Counted from the first letter of the stretch, positions 1-11,765 are shown. The stretch: DNA of 64,000 nt from Branchinecta lynchi (GCA_023053575.1 JAKZAP010000005.1:1364001-1428000), one strand, 5' to 3'. Numbers and translations are program-made. The notes: a model not told the origin generated them from the sequence alone.

Positions 1-1870
1 TACTGTGTGCTTCTGTCATTTTAAAAATTGTTTCTTTTTTCCCTTCTCATCTCATTGATAAAATAGTGGTACATGCTCTTTCATTTTTGGTTTTAAATGT
101 TTACTTCTCTATTACTTCTAACCTTTATTTAATCTAATTAAATATAAAACAAAAAAAGGAAAATAATTTTTCTTAATTTTTTGCGATAATGAAACTTCAA
201 ATAAAATTAATATAAAGCATTCAGAGTCATATTGTTGAATGAAAACGAGTAAAAAAACACACACATCAAGACCGGTTCTTGGTGTCGTTCTCTGAATGTA
301 TCTAGACACAATTCCCGATTCTGAAATAACTTCAGTCCGTTATTTGCATTCAACGAAATTGCGCATTTTGTTCAGTGTATAAACTAAAATATTTAGACGG
401 TTACACTCAAATTGGCGTCGATATTATCTCGTAGGAAAGAGCTTGAGGAAATAGTTCCCGTTTTATGTGATTTAGATCTTAGGCAGTTTCCTGCCAACCA
501 ATGGATACGCTTCTTTGGTCGTCAAGGTTAAGCTGATTGGCTACTGTCCCTTTTTCTGACTCCTCATCCATGATCATGGGTAGTTCAGCCGCTACCGAAT
601 CATCAGACTTATCAGACACGGAAAATGAAGCTTCGTTAATTCTAACTGATTTGTAAACAATAAAATAAAAAAATAGCTTAAGACATTAAAAATTAAAACA
701 AAAACTTACGCATCTTACCTTACCTTACACACATCTGCAGATAGCTAACAACTACCACGAAACAATACAGCACTATTTTTAAAAACCAGTCTATTTTTCG
801 TTAAAAAAAATTGGGGATTTAACATGCGGCTTCACATTTCTCTTTCTTCCCGATGATCAGCCATGAATAAGAAATCGTAGATAGACGGAAGCGGGGGCGG
901 GATTGGCTTTTTGACATATTTTGGTTCCTACTACCTTGCTTTCTTTTTGGAGAGGAATGATGAGTCTGACGGAACGGTGCGAAGCGTAGCGCTGATTACT
1001 GACGCGCGTCAGCTTACATCTTCTTTGTTACTCATAAGTAAAACGTATTATTTATTGCTTTCTTCGTAATCATAATTGTTTCATGTGTAATGCCTTGGAC
1101 ACAGGGTTCAGGTTCGGGTTTTCCCAGACTGGATACTCTATATGACCAAGTCCAAAATACGCCAGCGATCCTTAGGAAGAAGGAGTAAGCGGGTCCGTAC
1201 GACTCAAACTCTACGAATCAAATCCTGTGTCAATCAATCACCGCCATCTTTGGCAACAGCTGTGACACCACTTCTGCCTAGCTACCCGGAGAGGCCGGAG
1301 ATTTTGGATCGGCTAGGAGAGATAGTCGTCAATAGTATTTCTGCCCTTATTTTCGGCAGTTCCAAATTGAAAAGTTGATATTTTTGGAAGAGAGAGAGAG
1401 AGACAAATAATGTAATATATAATTGAATTTTACAAAAGAAAATTTAATATCATAACAGACCTACCACGTGAAAATCTATACAGATTTGTTTGTGGCAGGA
1501 CTAAATAATTTAATCACTTAGCCTAGTTATATTTTAAACAAAAAAGAAAAGGGAAAAAATAAATGCAGTACTATACATAAACAACTACATAAATACATTT
1601 TTTTTTTCAATATTATATATAAACAGAAGACAATTAAACCTCGTGGCAATCCAGCACCGATTCATACCCAAGGTAACCCTCTCTCCTCACCCATCTTTAC
1701 TCATCAAAAAACTTTTCATCTTATTTTTAAATGAATATATACTCTCGGCCATCCTAGTGCTTTCCGCTAGATTATTCCATACTGAAACACTCACATTTCT
1801 AAACACAAAACTAGACCGTGAAGTATGTCGTCTCTCATGTACAAGGTCCTCTGAATTCCTTGTTTCATAT
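1..1870. other. Intron or upstream sequence without a recognised gene
   Basis: A+T-rich. No exon with a perlecan motif and no other gene was recognised; the longest frame (1142-1378) is basic and unremarkable. It contains one dispersed repeat (595-735) and a short GA run near 1390. It is presumably intron, since the first recognised exon begins mid-codon. Confidence 0.5.
595..735. repeat. Dispersed A+T-rich repeat
   Basis: About 140 bp similar to 11655-11765 (CTTCGTTAATTCTAACTGAT against CTTCGCTAATTCTGATTGGT, then AAATTAAAACAAA and ACACACATC). Both are followed or preceded by TTACC/GGTAA repeats, suggesting retrotransposon 3' ends on the minus strand. Confidence 0.5.
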
Positions 1871-2000
1871 GAATGGCAACTTTCGGCAATTGTCGTTGTT
1901 GCAGAGCAACCGTATCAGATACCACGGTAAATGCAAAAACGACTAATTGCAAATCCAGTTACCGTGGTAACAGATACCATGATATTCTGCAAAAACGCAA
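1871..2000 (+). mobile_element. Family A half copy
   Basis: Matches only the right-hand third of the full element (CAATTGTCGTTGTTGCAGAG to CAAAAACGCAA). The left part is missing, and the end carries AAATAATG in place of AACT. Confidence 0.7.
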
Positions 2001-2751
2001 ATAATGATCTTTGCAGGCAAAACCAGTACAAATGCTATGCCCTGTCTGAAAGCACATTTGTTTAGCAATGACTTGTCCTTTTGACACGAAGCCATACAAT
2101 GCATACATTTTTTGCTGAAAGTACCTTATCCCAACGCCGATGAACTTAAGCCAATCTTTTAATTCACTTCGAAAATTTGTTTTGCAAATTTGCGGTTAGT
2201 GGTGGTTTGCAGTGTGGTTTGAAATAACACATTATAAATGCAAATTTGGTAGGAGAAAATTTACAAGACGTGCAAGTTTTTCATCAGTTTCGAAAGTTTA
2301 GATCTAGATTTGGCAGATTTTGTTTCAGAGTTCATGGACTTCTCTCTGGTTCTTGTCTCAGCTTGCTTGGTTACATAGTCGTCGCCAATGCGGATGTAAT
2401 TCATTTTCATACTTGAAGTTTTATAGGCGTCCCTTGGCATCGGAGTAGAGTAATTACTTGTAAGTTCGGTGTTCCAGGTATTTCGGAGAAATAACTGATG
2501 CTACATAGGAAGCTGTCGGATTCAGCCTACTATCGGTGTTTATGCCCTGTTTATATGCTACTGTTTTTGTATGTATTGTTATTTTAGTATTTTCTTCATT
2601 TCTTTTTCTTTATTGTCCTCCACTTGTTTTTTCTCTGGAATTTCTGGGTAAGAAAAAATTATTATTATTATAGGGGTTGATGATGTGCGAAGGACCAAAT
2701 AGACAAACCTTAGCCATTCAGCAAACTCTAATATAAAACAATCAGCTTAAG

Positions 2752-3114
2752 TACACTCTCAGAGGTTTCATAACAGATAACACGAGGATGCGCGGTTTCA
2801 ACAGATAATGCGTAACAGATGACACTTCGGATGTTATCTGTTATGTTTGAAATCTTTATGCATGAAATGTTATGCATAACAAGCTTTGTTAGGAAGGGCC
2901 AAAAATGCATCTACTAACTTTATTCCATAGCGTCATGACGTCAGAAAACTCAGCAGATACTTTTTGGCGGTTTTTCGGTTCTTCCTGATGATAACGGTTC
3001 TTATGTATAAAATTTTGAAACACTACAGATAACATCCGAAGTTTTATCTGTTACGCATTATCTGTTGAAACCGCGCTCCCTCGTGTTATCTGTTCTGAAA
3101 CTTCTGACAGTGTA
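2752..3114. mobile_element. Family J foldback element
   Basis: A 363 bp element with arms of about 100 bp: 2752-2852 and 3012-3114 are nearly reverse complementary (TAACAGATAACACGAGG against CTCGTGTTATCTGTT). Outer ends TACACTCTCAGA and TCTGACAGTGTA. No frame. Confidence 0.85.
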
Positions 3115-3804
3115 GAGGTGTGCTAGTTTAGACGTCATTTAACGTCGTGTAGCGTTATTTTCTGCAGTAAGAATGGTACAAGTCAATTGGCCTTGTACTA
3201 TTTTTGCGCTCAACCGAATTAGTCTTTTTTTTTTCTCCCTTGGGTCATTATCAACATCAGTCCACAAATCTTTCACATTAGGATCCTATCTTGAGTGTTT
3301 CGAGTTCATATCAGTGAAAAACGAAAAATAAATCGCACCTACCGAGGTGAACTTACATCCGAAGTAACATGCTTGTGCTGTACGTTCTTGACTTGTTCTG
3401 TATTCATCCTTTTATTAATACCTGCACAGTAGGCTACATAGCTTATGAACTGTAGCCAACTTAAAAGGAAAATTGGAGATGTAAAAGCAAAAATCTCATT
3501 GGCCTTAGCATAGAAGAAAACGAACACAGATTAAGAAAAGTCAACAAAAAGAAAATCCAAAATATAAGTTTACAACAGTTGTACTAGATCCCCACGATCC
3601 TGTGCTGCTTATTGGACAAACTCCGCCAAATTTGTCGATATGAAGCACTTATCGCCAGTCCATTTTATTAACCCTTCCTTTCATGAACTTCTTCGTCTTG
3701 ACACCTAGAAACCTAACCAGTAAGCCAATCTTAGCAATGGTTTTGTTCGCCTTGTTTTATCAGAGAAACCTACAAGCCGTATTTTAAGTTGTTGGTTTTC
3801 CAAG

Positions 3805-3918
3805 GTCCTACATGCAGACGAAACGAATTCCAGTGCGGCGATGGCTCCTGCATCGACGAAACTAGAAAGTGTGATGCATCCAGAGACTGCACTGACGGAT
3901 CAGACGAGCTGGGATGCG
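3805..3918 (+). CDS. HSPG2: Perlecan exon: LDLa module 1
   Basis: A complete LDL-receptor class A module of six cysteines, from CRRNEFQC to [10 protein letters not shown]. The acidic D-x-SDE box before the last cysteine supplies the calcium ligands in this family. The exon is symmetric (phase 1 to 1), starts after TTTTCCAAG and ends before GTAAGA. The 114 nt give 38 codons, one module per exon. LDLa modules bind calcium and protein ligands; in perlecan they form domain II. Earlier exons must exist because the first codon is split. Confidence 0.92.
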
Positions 3919-4189
3919 GTAAGATCCCCGTTTATTAATTCGTTCTCATTAATTGGATTGCGTTTCCCTTTGTGATTCACCCTAATTCTCCCACAAGCAA
4001 TAAAAGACCTAATAAATAATCTTATTCTCTACGGTTAATTGGTGAAGCTCGCACCTCTCCCTCCGTTAAAGTGCGTCGGACGAATAGGCAAGGGCAACGT
4101 CACCATGGGACGATATATCGTGGGCCGGAGAGACCCGTTACGAGCTGTCTGCAGTGGTCGTGATAGTGATGGCGATTTTTATAGTCATT

Positions 4190-4609
4190 AGTTGCGTTTT
4201 CGCAGATACCATGGTATCTGATACCACGGTCTAAAGTAATTTTTACAATTGTCGTGGTATCTGATACCACGGTCAAAAGGCGTGTTTGCAGTTATCGTGG
4301 TATCTGGCCAGTTATCGTGGTATCAGATATTCAGATACTACGGTCCGACTGTGGTAATAGGTCGTGGTATATGAAAATACATCTCAGTTTCATCAAACTT
4401 TGTCAGATTGGTGAGAAAGAAGTTTAGCACTTAGTGATGTAACTGGATATCTGTTTTTTTGGGGGGATGACTTCGAAAAGTGGAATTTCGGCAATAGTCG
4501 TTTTTGCAGAGCACCGTGTGTATCAGATACTACGATAACTGCAAAAACGACTAATTGCAGATCCAGTTACCGTGGTTACAGATACCATTGTATCAGCAAA
4601 AACGCAACT
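4190..4609 (+). mobile_element. Family A palindromic element, copy 2
   Basis: About 420 bp with ends AGTTGCG and CGCAACT and a perfect 3 bp duplication ATT (4187-4189, 4610-4612). Most of its outer parts is an alternation of GATACCACGGT and ACCGTGGTATC with GCAAAAACG spacers, so nearly every segment can pair with a neighbour. No coding capacity. No known family is recognised; a non-autonomous DNA transposon is inferred. Confidence 0.85.
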
Positions 4610-4660
4610 ATTGAACAAGTTAAAAGAAAGGAAAAATATTTACACTGAGCTCTCGACAAT

Positions 4661-5064
4661 GGCTGCGTTTTTGCAGATACCATGGTATGTGCTACCACGG
4701 TAACTGAATCTGAAATTAGCAGTTTTTGCAGTTACCGTGGTGTTTGATACAGGGTTGCTCTGCAAAAACGACTATTACCGAAACTGCACTTTTTAAAGTC
4801 ATCCCATAAGAAAAACTGAAATCCAGTTACATCACTAAGGGCTAAACTTCTTTCTCACCAATTTGACAAAATTTGATGGAAGTGAAATGACTTTCCAGAT
4901 ACCACGGTCGGACCATAGTATCTGAATATCAGATACCACGATAACTGGCCAGATACCATGATAACTGCAAAACGCCTTTTGACCGTGGTATCTGATACCA
5001 CGGTAACTGCAAAATGACTTTAAACCGTGGTATCAGATACCATGGTATTTGCAAAAGCGCAACT
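4661..5064 (-). mobile_element. Family A palindromic element, copy 3 (inverted)
   Basis: The reverse complement of copy 2 at only 51 bp distance, with its own 3 bp duplication AAT (4658-4660, 5065-5067). The pair forms an imperfect palindrome of about 880 bp. Separate duplications show two independent insertions. Confidence 0.85.
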
Positions 5065-5067
5065 AAT

Positions 5068-6111
5068 GAAGCCAATACGCAAGAAGCCTTCCATTAATCC
5101 AAGGGAGTTCACTTAGAGGGACCTTTTTTTCACTCGATTAGTTTTTTACTGGAGACATCCCCTCCTACTAGATGATATGTCGTGCTTCTCTGACATCTTC
5201 TAATGCCTAGTTCGGCCATATAAGAAGTTGGAAACGTGCCCTCCCTCCTACGAATTTGCTTTTTTTGGGAATGTTTATGTTTATGGTTGGCGCCGCATCG
5301 CCTTTTAGCATCAGAGGGGCAAACTGAGGCGGACATCTTTTTTAATACTTTCAAGAATGAATAAGAAATTCGGAAGTGCGGCACGTCTGGTAATGTCTTA
5401 AGCTGAATGGCAACAGAGTCTAAGTGCGAAATTCGGATGCGATACATGCCATGAGCTACGAGTACGGACTGACAACCAGTTTCCAGGTACGACCGTGAAA
5501 ATTCAATTCTGTATACGGGACAGTTTCGTAATAGATATTCATACATAAATATGACGTTTGTAAGTGAGTGAGCTCGTGTAGCAATCCCTTGAGGTCCCCC
5601 CCCCCCGCGATTTAGAAATGAAATTTCAAAGCGTCCAGACAACTGCTCCCCATATGCGATCGCAGAAATTTGGGTCCGTTGGTGAAATTTATAGTCTATA
5701 ACCTTAGCGTCCTAGATAGCTTGATTCAAGTCTTTATTACATATCTGCAAATCGGTTTTCGTTTGGCCAGATCCATGCAAATAAGCCTGCTGTCGCCAGG
5801 GCTGCACAGACACTCGAGATATCTCTAAATGTGGGTAGTAGTGAATATCTTTCAAACTGTCTTCAAATTTAATTCTTATGGGAAAGCATCGTGCATGAAT
5901 GAGCGATGGCAGATAGCGAGTGTTTTGGGTGAGGAGGAAGAACGAATTATTTATCTGTAACCGGTACAGCTACTATTCTAACCCTTCTCAAAGACCCAGA
6001 TGTGCAATATTAATCTGAATCCCTACAACTTGTGTGTCGTAAGATTGCCGTAAGATTGTCTTATGTATTCTAACATAGTTAGCGTTTGACCTATTAACAT
6101 TCTACTAACAG
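5068..6111. other. Intron sequence without recognised features
   Basis: The minus-strand frame at 5130-5642 has no recognisable domain and mixed composition. A C-run at 5595 is the only simple repeat. I see nothing else. Confidence 0.5.
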
Positions 6112-6237
6112 TGCAGTACCGGACTGAGTGCAGGAAAGATCAGTTTCGATGCGGCACGGGGACTTGCTTGGATCCACAGCTTCGTTGTGATGGTTTCTTC
6201 GACTGCATCGATTTCTCAGATGAAGACGGTTGTGAGG
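6112..6237 (+). CDS. HSPG2: Perlecan exon: LDLa module 2
   Basis: A second complete LDLa module, CRKDQFRC to CIDFSDEDGC, with all six cysteines and the acidic SDE box. The exon is symmetric, phase 1 to 1. Two AGs lie close together at the acceptor (ending at 6111 and 6116). The first is chosen because it restores phase 1 and adds V-Q-Y-R-T-E before the first cysteine. The donor is G|GTACAG. The 126 nt give 42 codons. Confidence 0.9.
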
Positions 6238-7131
6238 GTACAGGTTTCACCAATGTAGGCATGATACCTGCCCTGTTGCGTAGCAGTAGCAAGTATCTGT
6301 AGATAAGCTTATCTGTAGAACTGTATGACTAAAGTGCCTAAAATCGTTGACTAGTTGCCTTCCTGCTACCCCGAGCGAAGGAAAAAGCATGGCGTGGATT
6401 TTCGAGGCCTCCGCAGTTGTTGATCAGACGGGAAATAGAAGTTTTCTAGATCGTTTGTAAAAATATATATGTCTTGCCGCGTCTGGTTTGTACGTCCGGT
6501 ATTGATCTGGGCATGTGTATTCTTTGCGTCTGTTTCTTCGCCAGTTGGGGCGAAGTTCGTCCCAGTTGTCTTACTTGAAGTAGCTTGAATGCATGAAGTG
6601 CGCTCAGGAGGCCGTTAGATAGTATTGCCCATGTCCTTGACATAGACGTCAATCTTGCCAAGGAGATCTGTCTAATATACTCAGTAGAAGTTATTGCATG
6701 CTCAGTCAAAGTCTGGCTTCCGAAATAACTGCATTACTTACACTGTAAAGAATCATACATTAGCTGATTTTGGCAGTAACACTGGAGGGCTTCCAAATTG
6801 TTTTTCTTTACCGGGAAACGGATTGCGCCTGAAGTAAAACGTGACGTTCTCTTTTCACTTCAAGTGCTTGCAGACGGCTGAAGCTAACGATTTGTCCTGC
6901 CGCACCATTCACTTGTCAGTGCTCAAGTAGTCTCCCCGCCCCAAGAACTGACAGGTTGATGAATCTTTTCTCCTCCGAATAGAGAGGGACCTTGTTATGT
7001 AATGTAGTAACTGACGATGCTGAAGCGGAACGAATGAGAAAGTCGATGTTTATGAAAAGGCTGGTTGGATCCAACTGGATACAGCGTTGGTGAAGCTGGA
7101 TTGGGGCATTTGATTTGGGGGATCGAGACTT

Positions 7132-7744
7132 AAGGCCTTTTTCCGCGACACAATTGTGGGCCACACACTTCTGGGTGTTTGTCGCGGAAACACGATTGTG
7201 TGCCACACAGTCAAGCCACGAGCTGAAACTCGCGGAAACTCTGTTTTGCCGATTTTTTGGGCGGAAATTTCAAATATCTGAAAATAAAAATAAAATTCAT
7301 GTAAAATCTCAATAATTAGAATAATTGGAGGTGGAGACGTAGCCACTTGTTTTGGTTCAATCCAAAGCAAGAACAAATGAAAAAGAAGCTACGCGGGAAT
7401 AAAAAAAAAAAAAAAAAAAAAAAAAATAATTAGAACTCCAGCCTATTTCCTTACCATGATGTGCAAAAGGGTTCCTCAGTTTATGTCTACATGCTTGAAA
7501 AAGTAGGTAACTGTATTGTTTAGACATTATTTTGCTGCTTAATTTGAATTTCCCGCCAGAATCGAGCCACAAAATCGACAATCACCTCGCCAGTTGTTTG
7601 TCGAATTTGAGACACAAAGCGAGCCAGGCAAATCTTGTTGGTTAACCCACAACACAGTTGTGGGCCTCACAAAACACCGCGGAAACACTCTTTTCGAGCC
7701 ACAGGACCCACAAACTGTTTGTGGGAGCACGGAAAAACGCCTTT
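7132..7744. mobile_element. Family M inverted-repeat element
   Basis: About 610 bp with ends AAGGCCTTTTTCCG and ACGGAAAAACGCCTTT. Subterminal regions carry repeated CCACAA/TTGTGG words (CAATTGTGGGCCACACA left, CAGTTGTGGGCCTCACA right). The interior has a 26 bp A-run near 7400. Open frames seen in it are chance products of the repeats. Confidence 0.7.
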
Positions 7745-8093
7745 AGTGGGGAGATGTTACAGCATCGCTCTGACTGCTGAAAAGGCAAACGCCAAGTCAT
7801 GGTTTGGATTTAGAATGTATCGGCTAATATGAGATTTGCTTCAGGTGTACACAGAGATTTAGGACGTATCTGAGATATCTGGGAGGACGATCATCAAGTC
7901 ATGGTTCTGATGCAAAATAGGACAGATAGTATGGAGACCTTTACTATTTTTATTATTCACTTTTTAATTCAGCTTTCGCCATAAAGAAAAAAGAAACAAA
8001 TAACAGAAAAACAACACAATGTTACAACACTATCGTTAGTAGGCCTGTTTCAGCTACATTGGTACATAGCCTAACGAGGTTTTGTTTTTTCAG

Positions 8094-8207
8094 CTTGTCG
8101 ATCAGACCAGTTCAGATGTGGTACTGGACAATGCATTGACATCAGGCGTCGCTGTGACCGAAATGTGGACTGTCCGGATAGGTCGGACGAAGACGAAGGT
8201 GTTTGTG
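8094..8207 (+). CDS. HSPG2: Perlecan exon: LDLa module 3
   Basis: A complete LDLa module, CRSDQFRC to [10 protein letters not shown], with six cysteines. The last inter-cysteine loop carries extra acidic residues and is two residues longer than in modules 1 and 2. The acceptor follows a strong T-tract (TTTGTTTTTTCAG) and the donor is G|GTAAGT. Phase 1 to 1, 114 nt. Confidence 0.92.
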
Positions 8208-8804
8208 GTAAGTTGAACTCAACTCGCCGACCAACATTTCAAAAATATTATTTTTTTGTTTCTTAGCCGTCAGTAGAAAGATTCAGATAAAGATTGACTA
8301 CAACAATGAAAAAGAAAAAAATATAAGAAAATAAGTCATTAAGTGGAATTAAACACGGTTTTGCAAATAAAGTGAGTCACACCGACGGGATGAATGGCTT
8401 TCCAATTTCGAGAGTTATATTTTAACCGAAAAGGAATGTAATAGGACAATCAGCTACCCATGACTTATTAACTTAGAGAGACTTGAAGATCCGATGAAGA
8501 CTCGTTCACGAATAATCGATTTTCAAATACTAATTCCCCTATTATTTGTAGAACGTCTATCAACTTGTGTCTGTGTTGTATGCCTGGCAGAAAGGATTTA
8601 TGAAAAAATAAATGTTACCGCGGTGAGCCACCTTCCGAGCTGATCACAGAGCATTGATATTCTGAACGTCAACTAGAGTAAGTAGTAACAAAAAAAAATC
8701 CCTTAACAGAATCAAATAATACAGTGTAGTCGGTTAAACGATACAGAAATAAGATGGCTTTTCAGCCGAACTTTAAGAACATGTAACGCTGTCAAGAAAA
8801 CCTT

Positions 8805-9224
8805 AGTTGCGCTTTTGCAGATACCATGGTACCTGATATCACGGTCTAAAGTCGATTTTGCAGTTACCGTGGTATCTGATACCACGTTCAAAAGGCGTTT
8901 TTGCAGTTATTGCGGTATCTGGACAGTTATCGTGGTATCTGATATGGAGATACCACGGTCCTACCGTGGTAACTGATCGTGGTATCTGAAAAAGTCACCT
9001 CACTTTCATCATTACCAATAATAGAGAGAATAGGATTTCCTAAAATTGGTGAGAAGTAAGTTTGGACCTTAGGATCTTAGTAATTTTTCTTTAGGGATGA
9101 CTTCTTTACTGCGATTTCAGCAATTGTCATTTTTACAGAGCAACCGTGGTGTCAGATACCACACTTACTGCAAAAACAGAGCCAGTTACCGTATGTAATA
9201 GTTGGTATCTGCAAAAACGCAACT
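8805..9224 (+). mobile_element. Family A palindromic element, copy 4
   Basis: Same architecture and length (420 bp), ends AGTTGCG and CGCAACT, perfect 3 bp duplication CTT (8802-8804, 9225-9227). The centre carries the same unique segment as copy 2 (TTGGTGAGAA, then GATGACTTC). Confidence 0.85.
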
Positions 9225-9503
9225 CTTGGTAATCTTATTGAAGCCTTCATCAGAAGCCTGTGAACTTCTGATTTTGAGGGAATGCCGCGGCATAGAAACC
9301 GGCTCGTTGTTATTGTGGCTACTTCCTGTTTGATCGATAATAAACGAGGGAATCGTACCTTGGCTGTCTTCAGTTTTGTAAATGTGACACACATCTTTGG
9401 TTTCCCCTTTTTATACCTTTCTGAGAAAACACAGCCTCTCGCTGAATCCTTCTAAGGTGTCTCCATCGTTAGCTCTATAGCGAAGGTGATTTTTGGACTC
9501 TAT

Positions 9504-9918
9504 AGGCGTATTCTCGCCGTTCCCCGAGGACTCTTCGGGGAATCGAAAGGAACGGCGGGAATAGAGGAAGTCACTCTACGCGGACTCCGCGTAAGGAAAT
9601 AACCAGAACTCGCGGAATGCTTCGAAAAGGGATTTTGTTCTAAAATAAAATATGCAGTTGACGAAATTGGTTTGGACCCACTTTATTTTTGGTTTTGTTT
9701 ATTCTGATTGTTTTTAATTAATTTTACATTCCACCAATACCAGCAAATATTGATTCCCCACTGAATCTGAAAGGGAGTCCTTTTTTATGATAGAGAAGAC
9801 AGTCGGAGCATTCCTCGTCCACTGGGACTCGCGAGAACACGGGGAGTGAGTCCGTGGGACAAACAAAAAAGTGGGGACTCCTCAAGTGGAGTCCTCGGGG
9901 AATGGTGAGAATACGCCT
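9504..9918. mobile_element. Family I inverted-repeat element
   Basis: A 415 bp element with ends AGGCGTATTCTCGCC and GGTGAGAATACGCCT and 3 bp duplication TAT (9501-9503, 9919-9921). The arms include CCCCGAGGACTC and form strong GC hairpins. A partial copy is at 55119-55316. Confidence 0.85.
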
Positions 9919-10482
9919 TATATCGGTATCAGTTCTCACATAATTGAGGTCTAATTGAGAGCCAAATCTTAAAATGTGAAGTGGTTGGATGCCCCAGATG
10001 CTAAATGTTCATTCCTTGTCATTTTCATTCCTGTGACTGTCATTAGTTCAGAAGTTCGGCGTCGAAGATGTCATTCGATCACTAGAGAAAATGTCGACGT
10101 CACCGCTATGCACATAACATCATCTAGGCCATTGGTTCCCAACCTTTACCGCGTACCCTTAATCAAGGTTCAAGAAGGCTGCGTACCCCCTTTTTCAAAA
10201 CTTGAAAAACATTTTAATTATTGTTAAAAATGACGAGGCATATATGAGTACATAGGAATATATACAAAATCAATGAGACACTCGAGCTGCTTTGTAGCAC
10301 AAGTTTGTCCAAATCTCGGTTCGATGTCATTAACGGCACGGCAGTACTTTTTATAGTCAGCCTGTTTCTACCGGGTCTTGAGATCACGATTCCACGAAAG
10401 GGATTTTGGATCCAGTTATAATTCTACCCAGTTCTACCCCATTTCTGAAACTGACGAACACCAGTCATACGAATAGTTCTTC

Positions 10483-10809
10483 TCATGTTGTCGTCGACTG
10501 GAGCTTTTCGCAAAACAGAATATTTTCTCTTATGTCAGAAAAATCTCGATAATAGAAAAAAAAGACTATAATCAGTGCTTCATGTGACACATCCGTGCTT
10601 TCATCAACCTGCGTCGCAAACATTTTCGTTAGCTTAGCGACCTGAATAACAAAATCACTTGCAATGTCTTCGATTCTTCTTGATACAATATTGTTTGACA
10701 CGGGAATAGATTTTACGGCAGTAAGGCTAGCTGTTTTGGAATCAATATCATATGATTGAATTTCACTAAGGCTTGTAATAAGAGGTACGGGTTGGGGCCC
10801 CTTCTCCAC
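10483..10809 (-). pseudogene. hAT transposase fragment (ZBED5-like)
   Basis: The minus-strand frame reads VSRRIEDIASDFVIQVAKL, MFATQVDESTDVSHEALIIV and a following FCEKLQSTTT. The Q-x-D-E-S-T-D-V block with an upstream RRI-D-A motif is characteristic of the hAT transposase RNase-H core of the ZBED5/FAM200 group. Only about 100 residues survive of a protein usually 600 or longer, so it is non-functional. Confidence 0.8.
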
Positions 10810-10837
10810 TCAAAGTGGTCGGCGAGTCGCTAAAACA

Positions 10838-10985
10838 GAAGCGCGTTAATTTTTTTGTAAAAACAGTTATTTTTTCGAAAACAGTCGGTAAGAATTACCA
10901 GCCAGTCGGTAAAAATACCTTGCCCCCCCCCCCCCCCACAAACAAAACAGTTATTTTGGCTAGTGATGCCTCTGCTGGTAATATT
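10838..10985 (+). repeat. Family G repeat inside hAT
   Basis: Short family G copy: AAAACAGTTATTTTTTCG, CCAGTCGGTAAAAATACC, 17 C, then TTTTGGCTAGTGATGCC. Nested in the hAT derivative, so it arrived later. Confidence 0.65.
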
Positions 10986-11327
10986 AGGCTTTTGGCAATC
11001 AAAAACTGGTTAGGTGAGATTTCGAAGCTACAGATTAAACCGATTTTGGTACCTTCGCATACCCCTTGCAAGAGTTTCACTTACCCCTTTGGGTACGCGT
11101 ACCACCGATTGGGAACCACTGATCTAGGCCATCGAGTACATGGTGTGTTTCATGGATTGTGTAGGCCCAATTAGAAACAATGTGCGTGTTCATACTTTTA
11201 TTTCGTGTGTTGTTCTTTGTCGTTTTTTACTCCGCGTTCGTCTTATGTCTCCCGCTGGAGGCTGCGACGTTTGCGAAAGTAGGTTTCCCGCTCCAAAATT
11301 ATCGACGAAATTCCTTATTGACTCTTA

Positions 11328-11546
11328 GAGCGTGTTCCATCCTCCTATAATAGTAACTATTAGTTACTATTTCCGTTCGAGCCTCGTAAAAAGTTATTAC
11401 GCTGACCGTTCCAGCCTTCTCGAAATAGTAGCCAATACGCTAGGAAGCGTCATAAGGGTGGGAAAAATGTATTCCAGCCTCGACGCCCGGAAGCCAGAAT
11501 GTGACGTCATGCGTAGGAACTACGGTAAATAGGGCGGAACCCGCTC
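11328..11546 (+). mobile_element. Family B MITE, copy 1
   Basis: A 219 bp inverted-repeat element (GAGCGTGTTCCA and TGGAACACGCTC-like ends) with 3 bp duplication TTA (11325-11327, 11547-11549). Internal repeats of TAGTAACTATTAGTTACTA are family hallmarks. Its 5' part is intact but an internal section of about 70 bp is deleted relative to full copies. Confidence 0.85.
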
Positions 11547-11654
11547 TTAGCCTCTTTATGATTTCATAATACAAAGTACTCCGTATTTCATTAGAGATAA
11601 GGTAAGGTGCGGTTAGGTACAATTTTATTGACCATAACTCAAGTTAAGAAAAGT

Positions 11655-11765
11655 GACAAACTTAATGAGACTTCGCTAATTCTGATTGGTTTGTACAAAA
11701 TTCAATAAAACCTTAGCCTAAGGCGTTACAAATTAAAACAAAGAAATAACTAACACACATCAATA
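11655..11765. repeat. Dispersed A+T-rich repeat
   Basis: Partner of 595-735, preceded by TAAGGTAAGGTGCGGTTAGG at 11600. Possibly the 3' end of a minus-strand retrotransposon. Confidence 0.5.

Larger units (their letters stand above)
10130..11121. mobile_element. hAT transposon derivative
   Basis: A 992 bp element with inverted ends CATTGGTTCCCAACC and its complement GATTGGGAACCACTG, flanked by a perfect 8 bp duplication ATCTAGGC (10122-10129 and 11122-11129). Eight-base duplications and a C-A-x-T-G-G start are the hAT signature. It contains a transposase fragment (10483-10809) and a nested cytosine-rich element near 10838-10985. Confidence 0.9.

Noticed and set aside
4190..5064. Palindromic repeats as a CRISPR array
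   Set aside because: Eukaryotic intron, irregular unit spacing, no unique spacers of constant length, and target duplications typical of transposons.
5130..5642. 170-codon minus-strand frame
   Set aside because: No domain, no start context or splice evidence; composition looks random and it lies antisense in an intron.
6916..7832. Cluster of overlapping frames near 7-7.8 kb
   Set aside because: They fall in an inverted-repeat element (family M) and mirror each other on both strands, as expected for palindromic DNA.
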